Shown here in pieces: positions 8,414 through 14,331 of a DNA stretch of 22,522 nt (the first letter of the stretch is position 1; every line of letters begins with the position of its first letter). The stretch is from CAZYXO01 sp964651315 (GTDB lineage Bacteria > Bacillota_I > Bacilli_A > RF39 > UBA660). A model generated the notes under the pieces. It did no database searches and was not told where the DNA came from. It saw only the letters and a list, made by a program, of their open reading frames with translations. Where the stretch lies: positions 1-22,522 of the forward strand of contig CAZYXO010000008.1 of NCBI GenBank assembly GCA_964651315.1, read 5' to 3'. A program made the translations under genes and the position numbers.

Positions 8414-8846
8414 TATTTTTACTTCTTTCTAATTTTCTTGCTTTATAAAAATCATTTGCTACATGTAAATCATTTATTAATGCTTCATTCATAATATATT
8501 TTTTCCAATCTTCAAGTTCACTTAATATAAATCCACATAACCCTGAAAACAACATTAAAGTTCCATATCGATATTGCATTGTTAAATGAATAGCATAAGG
8601 TGCTGCAGTATTAATAAATTCTATTTCTTTAGCTAAATAACGATAAAATCTACCTTTTCTTTTTAAAGCATCATATTCACTATTTGCTCGTAATTCCTTT
8701 TCTAATTCCATTTTAGTCATTCCATAACGTTCTGGATTATTTAATTTATGTTTTTCAACTGTTCCATCTGCAAAATTTAATTGTATTGTATCTTTCTTAT
8801 CATTTACTTCAAAGTTTCGAAGAAAATTAACATAAAAATCTTTCAT
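8400..8846 (-). CDS. Unknown 148-residue protein
   Basis: I do not recognise this family. The protein is mostly helical by eye. It has an opening MKDFYVNFLRNFEV, a charged middle (YGMTKMELEKELRANSEYDALKRKGRFYRYLAKEIEF), a moderately hydrophobic stretch around IHLTMQYRYGTLMLFSGLCGFILSELEDW (too polar for a clear membrane segment), and a basic tail. There is no signal peptide. The ATG follows AGAGAGG at normal spacing and a plausible promoter lies at 8870-8898. It heads the unit with cyclophilin and pseudouridine synthase and directly follows the sigE terminator. A role in sporulation is not supported by the sequence itself. Confidence 0.8.
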   Translation of the reverse strand: MKDFYVNFLRNFEVNDKKDTIQLNFADGTVEKHKLNNPERYGMTKMELEKELRANSEYDALKRKGRFYRYLAKEIEFINTAAPYAIHLTMQYRYGTLMLFSGLCGFILSELEDWKKYIMNEALINDLHVANDFYKARKLERSKNNEEV

Positions 8847-8869
8847 AACAAATACCTCTCTTTAATTTT

Positions 8870-8898
8870 ATTATATCAACCAAATAAAAAAATGTATA
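8870..8898 (-). promoter_or_regulatory. Promoter of the 148-residue-protein operon
   Basis: TATACA (8893-8898) and a perfect TATAAT (8870-8875) are 17 bp apart on the minus strand, about 25 bp before the ATG. The -35 lies within the sigE terminator hairpin. Confidence 0.55.
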
Positions 8899-8913
8899 GA
8901 ATTTTTACATTTT
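8886..8913 (-). terminator. Intrinsic terminator after sigE
   Basis: On the minus strand AAAATGTA and TACATTTT form an 8-bp stem with a 9-base loop (8889-8913), followed by TTTATTT, starting right after the sigE stop codon. Confidence 0.65.
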
Positions 8914-8914
8914 C

Positions 8915-9598
8915 TTATAGTTTTAAAGTTTGTTTTAACTTCTTAATAACCTTTTTTTCAATTCTGGAAATATAACTTTGACTAATATTTAATAGTTCTG
9001 CAACTTCTTTTTGTGTATATTCTTTTTTATTATTTAAACCATATCTAAGAACCATTATTTCTTTATCTCTACCAACCAATTTATTAATTTCTTTATTTAA
9101 AAGTTCTTTATCCTGAATATTCTCAAATTCTTTTGGAACGATATCTATTTCTGTTCCTAATATATCTTCTAAATGAAGTTCATTACCTTCACTATCATAA
9201 TTAAGTGCATCTTCAAAACTAACTTCTATTCTTCTTTTTTTATTTTTTCGCAAAAACATTAATATTTCATTAACTACACAACGTGATGCATAAGTTGCTA
9301 ATTTAATATTTTTATCTATTTTATAAGTTTTAATTCCTTTTATTAATCCAATAGAACCTATTGAAACTAAATCTTCTACATCATAACCACTACTTTCATA
9401 TTTCTTTGCTAAGAATACAACTAAACGTAAATTATGTTCGATTAATTTATTAAGCGCTTCTTTATCTCCTTGTTTACTTTTAATTAAGTATTCTAGTTCT
9501 AATTCTTTTGATAATGGTGGTGGTAACTTATCTGTTGCTCCTACAAAAAATACTTCACTATACTTCGATTTTAATAACAACAATAACTTCTTAAACAT
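8915..9598 (-). CDS. sigE: Sporulation RNA polymerase sigma factor SigE (pro-sigma-E)
   Basis: Early mother-cell sigma factor of endospore formation, made as an inactive precursor. The 227 residues follow B. subtilis SigE closely. Shared features are EVFFVGATDKLPPPLS after the pro-sequence, region 2 (NLRLVVFLAKKYE, DLVSIGSIGLIKGIKTY, KLATYASRCVVNEILMFLR), a VSFEDALNYDSEGNELHLEDILGT linker, and region 4 ending in the helix-turn-helix (YTQKEVAELLNISQSYISRIEKKVIKK). SigK is the nearest alternative, but the adjacent spoIIGA and the LPPPLS junction favour SigE. Alignment puts the processing point near F17, so the pro-sequence is about 17 residues against 27 in B. subtilis. The gene lies 14 bp after spoIIGA and ends in a terminator. 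Confidence 0.93.
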   Translation of the reverse strand: MFKKLLLLLKSKYSEVFFVGATDKLPPPLSKELELEYLIKSKQGDKEALNKLIEHNLRLVVFLAKKYESSGYDVEDLVSIGSIGLIKGIKTYKIDKNIKLATYASRCVVNEILMFLRKNKKRRIEVSFEDALNYDSEGNELHLEDILGTEIDIVPKEFENIQDKELLNKEINKLVGRDKEIMVLRYGLNNKKEYTQKEVAELLNISQSYISRIEKKVIKKLKQTLKL

Positions 9599-9612
9599 TA
9601 TATTCCCTCTTT

Positions 9613-10395
9613 CTAACCTAATTTATTTAACATACTACTATGTAATATACAATCTATGCCATCAATATTAATATTATTATCCATAACTCCAATTAAATAG
9701 TTTTTAAATTTTATTTTATTTATTTCAATATAATTTATTTTCATACACTTAAGTAAAGTTTGATTATTAACACCATTTATTACTACATATAATGGATATT
9801 TTATTCTTATTAAATCTTTATTTAAAATAATTATTTTTTTATTAGTTATTGGATCAAAGAGTTTATTACCAGTATCTAAATATCCATTTACTTTTATTTT
9901 CTTTTTTTCATTTATTTCAATATATACTTGATAATAATAATTATATTTAGTATTAAATTCTTTAGTTTGTTTAATATAAATATATAAGATTATCGGACTT
10001 ATTATTAATAAAAATATATAATTCATCGAAAGTCCATTATATGCGAATATTAAACCATTATTTGATGAACTAAATTCTAAATTTAAGTAATAGAGAAAAC
10101 CACCTAATATTGTACTTATCATATATAAATAAGTTAAATTATTTATTGTATATTTTAATGTTTTAAAATCAAATGCTATATAAGTCATTATTATACTTAT
10201 GATTATTTTTAATAAAAATAACTCTAAACTATTTAATTCTAAAAATAAAAAGAATATTGATAAAGATCCAAATAATGCTCCTAAAAATATTTTTATTAAT
10301 TTAACATTTCTTTTTAATACAATATTTACTGTTAATAGTAATAAGAAATCAAAAGAAAAATTAAGAATAAATACTAAATCTACATATACAATCAT
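9613..10395 (-). CDS. spoIIGA: Sigma-E processing peptidase SpoIIGA
   Basis: Membrane aspartic protease that cleaves the pro-sequence from SigE when signalled from the forespore. The N-terminal half (residues about 1-140) is five hydrophobic segments beginning MIVYVDLVFILNFSFDFLLL, which matches the start of known SpoIIGA proteins. The C-terminal half is the soluble protease domain with the active-site triad segment GYLDTGNKLFDP (D174) and a final strand IDGIDCILHSSML. At 260 residues it is slightly shorter than the about 309 of B. subtilis. It precedes sigE in one transcript and is driven by a promoter with a near-consensus Spo0A box. The ribosome-binding site GGTGG sits four bases before the ATG. 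Confidence 0.92.
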   Translation of the reverse strand: MIVYVDLVFILNFSFDFLLLLTVNIVLKRNVKLIKIFLGALFGSLSIFFLFLELNSLELFLLKIIISIIMTYIAFDFKTLKYTINNLTYLYMISTILGGFLYYLNLEFSSSNNGLIFAYNGLSMNYIFLLIISPIILYIYIKQTKEFNTKYNYYYQVYIEINEKKKIKVNGYLDTGNKLFDPITNKKIIILNKDLIRIKYPLYVVINGVNNQTLLKCMKINYIEINKIKFKNYLIGVMDNNINIDGIDCILHSSMLNKLG

Positions 10396-10410
10396 ATAAC
10401 CACCATATTC

Positions 10411-10444
10411 ATTATAGTTATTAATTATTGTTTTTTATGTCGAA
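10411..10444 (-). promoter_or_regulatory. spoIIG promoter with Spo0A box and long spacer
   Basis: On the minus strand a -35-like TCGACA (10438-10443) is separated by 21 bp from a perfect -10 TATAAT (10411-10416), 15 bp before the spoIIGA ATG. On the plus strand TATGTCGAA (10436-10444) overlaps the -35 and matches the Spo0A box TTTGTCRAA at 8 of 9 positions. The B. subtilis spoIIG promoter likewise has an over-long spacer (22 bp) and Spo0A boxes at the -35. Confidence 0.7.
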
Positions 10445-10456
10445 TTATAAATAAAT

Positions 10457-10490
10457 ATTATAAAAAGTATATAAATTAATATATACTTTT
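10457..10490 (-). terminator. Terminator of the first AAA+/DUF4143 ATPase gene
   Basis: On the minus strand AAAAGTATATA and TATATACTTTT form an 11-bp stem with loop TTAATT (10463-10490), followed by T and an AT-rich tail. The stem has little GC but the A-run/T-run shape is typical. Confidence 0.55.
10471..10490. repeat. 20-bp direct repeat, copy 1 (downstream of ATPase 1)
   Basis: The plus-strand sequence ataaattaatatatactttt is identical at 10471-10490 and 11849-11868. Each copy lies a short distance downstream of the stop codon of one ATPase gene, and together the copies flank ATPase 1 with its palindrome. Copy 1 forms half of a terminator hairpin. Confidence 0.75.
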
Positions 10491-10507
10491 AGGATAGTGA
10501 TTCACAT

Positions 10508-11770
10508 TTATATATACTCTATTGGAACTATATAATTTTCATTATCTATGGGTTCTATCTTTTTAGCATTGCATAATACAATACCATTACCTACTGTTTT
10601 ATTTGATATTTCTTTTAAAATCGGAAAGTGCTTTATTGCACCTTTTCCTGGGTTTGTAGATTTTTTTATTTCTATTCCATATATTATATTATCTTGTTCA
10701 ATTATTAAATCTATTTCATTTTTATGATTATCACGATAATAATTTATTTTTAATTTTGGATCTATTCCATTATTTGTATAATTTTTTATAATTTCACTTA
10801 TTACATAAGTTTCAAATATTGCTCCGCTATATGCACTTGCTTCTAGTGTTTTTTCATCTTTATAGTTTAATAAATGACAAGCTAAACCAGTATCCATAAA
10901 ATATAATTTAGGTCGTTTTACTACTCTTTTTATGGGATTAGAGATAAATGGTTCTAATAAATATATTAAACCAGTATTTTTTAAAATTGATAACCACTTA
11001 TTTCCGGTTGGATTAGATATTTCTACATCATTACATATTTCATTTATATTTAATTCTTGTCCAGTTCTGGCAGCAACTGATATCATAAATTTCAAAAATT
11101 TAACTTCATCTTTTACTCCTACAATATCTTTAATATCTCTTTCTAAATAAGTATTTACATATGATTTAAAATATTTAGTTAAATCTATTTGTTCAATGTT
11201 GTATGTATAGGGAAAACTACCTTTTAAAATTCTTTTGTATAAATCCATTATTTCAAATCTTTTAGTTGGTTTTTTATTTTTTAATATTTCAATATTTGGA
11301 TTAAACAATTCTTCTTTGTCTCCATTTATTTCTCTAGTAGATAATCCATATAATCTTTCAATACATACTCTACCTGCTAATGATTCTTGAACTTTTTTCA
11401 TTGTAAGAAAATTTTGAGAGCCAGTTAAATAATATAATCCACATGTTTCTGTGTTATTGTACAAACTATCTATTCTTTTTTCATCAACAATCATTTTTAT
11501 ATATGATAATAAATCAGGCACATACTGAAACTCATCAATAATTAAAGGTGTTTTATATTTTTCTAAAAATTGTTTTGGATCTTCTAAAGCATCTTTTCTT
11601 ATATCAATATCATCAAAACAAATTTGATTTATTTTCTTGTTTTCCCGATTAATATGATCTAAAAGAGTTGTTTTACCTACTTGTCTTGGACCAGTTATCA
11701 TTATTAATGGAAATTGTTTGCTAGTATTAATTATATCATTTTCAATAGTTCTCTTTATATATTTACTCAT
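10508..11770 (-). CDS. AAA+ ATPase with C-terminal DUF4143 nuclease-like domain (ATPase 1)
   Basis: The 420-residue protein has an N-terminal AAA_14-type ATPase domain: Walker A GPRQVGKT at 27-34, Walker B PLIIDEF around 74-81, and sensor-1-like YLTGSQNF. A winged-helix-like middle follows, then a C-terminal DUF4143 domain containing NEIDLII...YGIEIKKS, the E/D...ExK pattern of restriction-endonuclease-like folds. Length is typical. The biological role of the family is poorly understood and no substrate can be named. The gene has its own ribosome-binding site (GGAGATGAG), a perfect TATAAT at 11791-11796, and a long palindrome over its promoter. It sits between ftsZ and spoIIGA next to a second, clearly different member of the superfamily. 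Confidence 0.85.
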   Translation of the reverse strand: MSKYIKRTIENDIINTSKQFPLIMITGPRQVGKTTLLDHINRENKKINQICFDDIDIRKDALEDPKQFLEKYKTPLIIDEFQYVPDLLSYIKMIVDEKRIDSLYNNTETCGLYYLTGSQNFLTMKKVQESLAGRVCIERLYGLSTREINGDKEELFNPNIEILKNKKPTKRFEIMDLYKRILKGSFPYTYNIEQIDLTKYFKSYVNTYLERDIKDIVGVKDEVKFLKFMISVAARTGQELNINEICNDVEISNPTGNKWLSILKNTGLIYLLEPFISNPIKRVVKRPKLYFMDTGLACHLLNYKDEKTLEASAYSGAIFETYVISEIIKNYTNNGIDPKLKINYYRDNHKNEIDLIIEQDNIIYGIEIKKSTNPGKGAIKHFPILKEISNKTVGNGIVLCNAKKIEPIDNENYIVPIEYI

Positions 11771-11790
11771 ATTATCTCATCTCCAAATTA

Positions 11791-11819
11791 ATTATAACAC
11801 TTTTCTGTACAAATTTAAA
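11791..11819 (-). promoter_or_regulatory. Promoter of ATPase 1
   Basis: A perfect TATAAT (11791-11796) lies 20 bp upstream of the ATG. The hexamer 17 bp further upstream is TTTAAA (11814-11819), a weak -35 lying within the left arm of the long palindrome, so a protein bound to the palindrome would probably affect RNA polymerase. Confidence 0.5.
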
Positions 11820-11845
11820 GTACCACTTTAAATTTGTACAGAAAA
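11801..11845. repeat. Perfect 21-bp inverted repeat upstream of ATPase 1
   Basis: The arms 11801-11821 and 11825-11845 are perfectly complementary around a 3-base centre (ACC). The inner 17 bases of the left arm are CTGTACAAATTTAAAGT. The outermost bases are TTTT on the left and AAAA on the right, on either strand the reverse of a normal terminator stem, so a DNA-binding site or element end fits better. Sixteen bases of the right arm (CACTTTAAATTTGTAC) recur exactly at 13222-13237. Confidence 0.85.
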
Positions 11846-11848
11846 TAC

Positions 11849-11868
11849 ATAAATTAATATATACTTTT
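11849..11868. repeat. 20-bp direct repeat, copy 2 (downstream of ATPase 2)
   Basis: This is the second identical copy of the 20-bp sequence at 10471-10490. It lies 12 bp past the ATPase 2 stop codon and 3 bp from the long palindrome. Here it does not form the terminator hairpin because the left arm is absent. Confidence 0.75.
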
Positions 11869-11880
11869 TTATTAATATTT

Positions 11881-13083
11881 TTAATCTTCTTCTAATAACC
11901 AATCGATTATATTTTTATGAATTATTCCATCTCGTGATAAATCGAATTTATCATCTGCAGAAATAACATATTTTGGATAATTATCATCTATATTTTGATA
12001 AACGCCAAATTCTCTTTCAATTGTTGCTTCATCAGATAATGAATAACATACTTGTATATACATTTTTTTATCATATTTAGTAGCAATAAAATCTATTTTT
12101 TTACCATTATTATTTCCAATACTTACTGTATAGCCTTTATAAAGTAAATCATTGTATACAACATTCTCTAAATAAGCCCCCAATTGCAATTTCTTATTAC
12201 TATTCAGAATTTGTCCAATACCTAAATCTGTTAAATAATATTTATCTTTTCGCGAAAGCATTCTTTTACCTCGAATGTCATATTCAGATATTTTAGACAT
12301 TAATAAAGATGATTCTGCATAATCCAAACATTCATAAACTGTTCTCGAAGATACAGGTATATCTTCTTTATTGAATTCATTAAGCATATTTTTGGGAGAA
12401 AATACTTGTGAAGGATTAGTTACTAAAAATTCTATAACCCGTTCAAAAAGTTTAACATTAGATATTTTATATCTTTTTACAATATCCTTAATAACAATTG
12501 CATCAAAAACATCGGATAAATATATTTTTACTTTATCTACTGTATCAAATTCAAACCTTTGTGGCATTCCGCCCCACAATAAATAATCATTAAAAGCATC
12601 TAACAAATCATTTTTATCAGTTATATTTTTTAAAGTAACTAATTCTTTGAAACTAAAAGGTGCCATTTTAAATGAAACATATCTTCCAGATAATAAAGTA
12701 GCTAATTCACCTGATAATAATTTAGAATTAGAACCAGTAATAAAAATCGAAACATTTAAAGTTGATTTAAAAGAATTGATAGTTTTTTCCCATAAATCAA
12801 GTGTTTGAATTTCATCGAAAAACAAATAATATTTTTCTTCATCTTTAATTTTACTTTTTATATATTTATTCAAATCTAAATAATTTTCAATAAAAGAATA
12901 TTCTACATCTTCAAAATTAATATAAATTATATTTTTTTCTTTTATACCTTTTTCTTTTAATTCTCCCATAATTTGTTTTAATAATACCGATTTACCACAT
13001 CTTCTTATACCAACAATAACTTTAATTAAATCAGATTCATAAAAACCCCTAATAGTAGATAAATATTTTTCTCTTTTAATCAT
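11881..13083 (-). CDS. AAA+ ATPase with C-terminal DUF4143-type domain (ATPase 2)
   Basis: This 400-residue protein has the same architecture as ATPase 1 but belongs to another subfamily. Walker A is GIRRCGKS at 25-32, Walker B is YYLFFDEIQ around 84-92, sensor-like IFITGSNSKLLSGELA follows, and TLLSGRYVSFKMAPFSF is a strong family marker. The C-terminal region has KKIDFIATKYDKKMYIQVCYSL: the Asp is kept, but the usual ExK is QxC, so nuclease activity is doubtful. That replacement is, as I recall, common in this subfamily. A late YPKYVISADD segment completes the fold. It has its own consensus promoter and AGAGGTGA ribosome-binding site. Function is unknown; proposals for the superfamily are not specific enough to assign a role. 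Confidence 0.85.
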   Translation of the reverse strand: MIKREKYLSTIRGFYESDLIKVIVGIRRCGKSVLLKQIMGELKEKGIKEKNIIYINFEDVEYSFIENYLDLNKYIKSKIKDEEKYYLFFDEIQTLDLWEKTINSFKSTLNVSIFITGSNSKLLSGELATLLSGRYVSFKMAPFSFKELVTLKNITDKNDLLDAFNDYLLWGGMPQRFEFDTVDKVKIYLSDVFDAIVIKDIVKRYKISNVKLFERVIEFLVTNPSQVFSPKNMLNEFNKEDIPVSSRTVYECLDYAESSLLMSKISEYDIRGKRMLSRKDKYYLTDLGIGQILNSNKKLQLGAYLENVVYNDLLYKGYTVSIGNNNGKKIDFIATKYDKKMYIQVCYSLSDEATIEREFGVYQNIDDNYPKYVISADDKFDLSRDGIIHKNIIDWLLEED

Positions 13084-13103
13084 TTTATTTCACCTCTATT
13101 TTT

Positions 13104-13132
13104 ATTATACAATAGAGAATCAAAAAAATCAA
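13104..13132 (-). promoter_or_regulatory. Promoter of ATPase 2
   Basis: TTGATT (13127-13132) and TATAAT (13104-13109) are exactly 17 bp apart on the minus strand, about 20 bp before the ATG. It is among the best sigma-A-type promoters in the window, so this gene does not depend on read-through from ftsZ. Confidence 0.75.
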
Positions 13133-13133
13133 C

Positions 13134-13155
13134 ATATTTTTCTGTAGAAAAATAT
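13134..13155. repeat. 10-bp inverted repeat touching the ATPase 2 -35 box
   Basis: ATATTTTTCT, a 2-base centre GT, then AGAAAAATAT: a perfect palindrome beginning one base upstream of the -35. The central TTTTCTGTA is also the start of the palindrome at ATPase 1, which hints at a shared regulator. Confidence 0.65.
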
Positions 13156-13170
13156 AAAAGATTTTTATCT

Positions 13171-13196
13171 CTTATCTTTTTTTCTAAAAAAAGATA
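13171..13196. repeat. 12-bp inverted repeat between ftsZ and ATPase 2
   Basis: TTATCTTTTTTT, a 2-base centre CT, then AAAAAAAGATAA: perfect but very AT-rich. The loop is too small for a standard terminator and no T-run follows, so I leave its role open. Confidence 0.55.
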
Positions 13197-13204
13197 AATA
13201 TTTT

Positions 13205-13237
13205 GTACAAAATTAAAATGGCACTTTAAATTTGTAC
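13205..13237. repeat. Imperfect copy of the ATPase 1 palindrome, beside the ftsZ end
   Basis: GTACAAAATTAAAAT, GGC, ACTTTAAATTTGTAC: 15-bp arms with two mismatches around a 3-base centre. The right arm plus one base is identical over 16 bases to the element at 11824-11839. It ends 15 bp from the ftsZ stop codon, at the outer edge of the ATPase region. Confidence 0.75.
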
Positions 13238-13252
13238 CACTTATTAATTTTA

Positions 13253-14317
13253 TTAGAAATTATCTCTATTTCTTAAGAATGGTGGGATATTGATATCATC
13301 TTCATCCTCAACAACTCTTCTTCTTGGCATTACTTTTTCATCTGTGAATAATTCATCTTCTACTTTGCCATTATCTTCAAATCCTGTGGCAATTACTGTA
13401 ACAATAACTGCATCATTAAGAGTATCATTTTTAATAGCACCAAAGATGATATTAACATCATTATTAGCTGCTTCTCTAACTGTTTCAACTGCATCTTCAA
13501 TTTCGAATAACGTTAAGTTCTTACCACCAGTAACGTTTACTATGGCATTTGTTGCTCCATCTATTGTTGCTTCTAAAAGTGAATTTGCAACTGCTTGACG
13601 TGCTGCTTCAATGGCTCTATTTTCACCATCATCACAACCAATACCAATTATTGCACTACCACTTTTTTGCATTACTGTTTTAACATCTGCAAAGTCAAGG
13701 TTTATGATACCTGTTACTGCTATTAAATCACTTATTGATTGAACTCCACGATGAAGTACATTATCTACTTCTTTAAATGCATCTTCAAAACTTGTAGTCT
13801 TGTCGATCAAATCTCTTAATTTATCATTTGGAATTACAATTAATGTATCGACATGTTTTTTTAATTCTTCTAAACCAACAAGAGCATTTTCCATTCTTTT
13901 TTTACCTTCAAAACGGAAAGGTTTTGTAACAATACCAACAGTAAGTGCTCCTAAGTTTTGAGCGATTTCTGCTACTATTGGTGCAGCACCAGTACCAGTT
14001 CCACCACCCATTCCACAAGCAATGAAAACCATATCAGCACCACTTAGAACTTGTTCAATTTCTTTTTTACTTTCAAGTGCGGCTTCTCTACCAATCTCTG
14101 GATTAGCCCCAGCACCAAGTCCATCAGTAATACTTGCTCCTATTTGCAATTTTATATCTGCCTTTGAAACATTTAATACTTGCAAATCTGTATTAGCAAC
14201 GATAAATTCAACGCCCTTAACGCCTTCTTCAATCATTCTATTAACTGCATTGCAGCCACCGCCACCAACACCAACAACTTTGATTTTTGCTATTTGATTA
14301 ATTTGTAAACCATTCAT
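13253..14317 (-). CDS. ftsZ: Cell division protein FtsZ
   Basis: Tubulin-like GTPase that polymerises into the division ring. The ATG at 14315-14317 is chosen (MNGLQINQIAKIKVVGVGGGG), giving 354 residues; an in-frame GTG three codons earlier lies too close to the AAGGAG site. Visible features are the N-terminal nucleotide loop VGVGGGGCNAVNRM, the signature GMGGGTGTGAAP, NLDFADVKTVM, and the T7-region and C-terminal tubulin-like domain. An acidic linker leads to the C-terminal peptide DINIPPFLRNR that binds FtsA and other partners. It lies 14 bp after ftsA and is co-transcribed with it. Confidence 0.98.
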   Translation of the reverse strand: MNGLQINQIAKIKVVGVGGGGCNAVNRMIEEGVKGVEFIVANTDLQVLNVSKADIKLQIGASITDGLGAGANPEIGREAALESKKEIEQVLSGADMVFIACGMGGGTGTGAAPIVAEIAQNLGALTVGIVTKPFRFEGKKRMENALVGLEELKKHVDTLIVIPNDKLRDLIDKTTSFEDAFKEVDNVLHRGVQSISDLIAVTGIINLDFADVKTVMQKSGSAIIGIGCDDGENRAIEAARQAVANSLLEATIDGATNAIVNVTGGKNLTLFEIEDAVETVREAANNDVNIIFGAIKNDTLNDAVIVTVIATGFEDNGKVEDELFTDEKVMPRRRVVEDEDDINIPPFLRNRDNF

Positions 14318-14331
14318 AATCTCCACTCTCC

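Noticed and set aside
11801..11845. Long palindrome as an intrinsic terminator of ATPase 2
   Set aside because: Its stem ends TTTT...AAAA, the reverse of a terminator on either strand, and no T-run follows. Not fully excluded.
10508..13083. A toxin-antitoxin or phage-defence pair
   Set aside because: The proteins are each complete AAA+/DUF4143 ATPases with separate promoters; nothing in the sequence ties them to a known defence or toxin family.
13171..13196. 12-bp inverted repeat as the ftsZ terminator
   Set aside because: Two-base loop, almost no GC and no trailing T-run on the transcribed strand.
10471..13237. An insertion sequence or composite transposon carrying the ATPases
   Set aside because: No transposase or integrase frame, no clear target-site duplication, and the flanking elements are arranged per gene rather than as outer ends.
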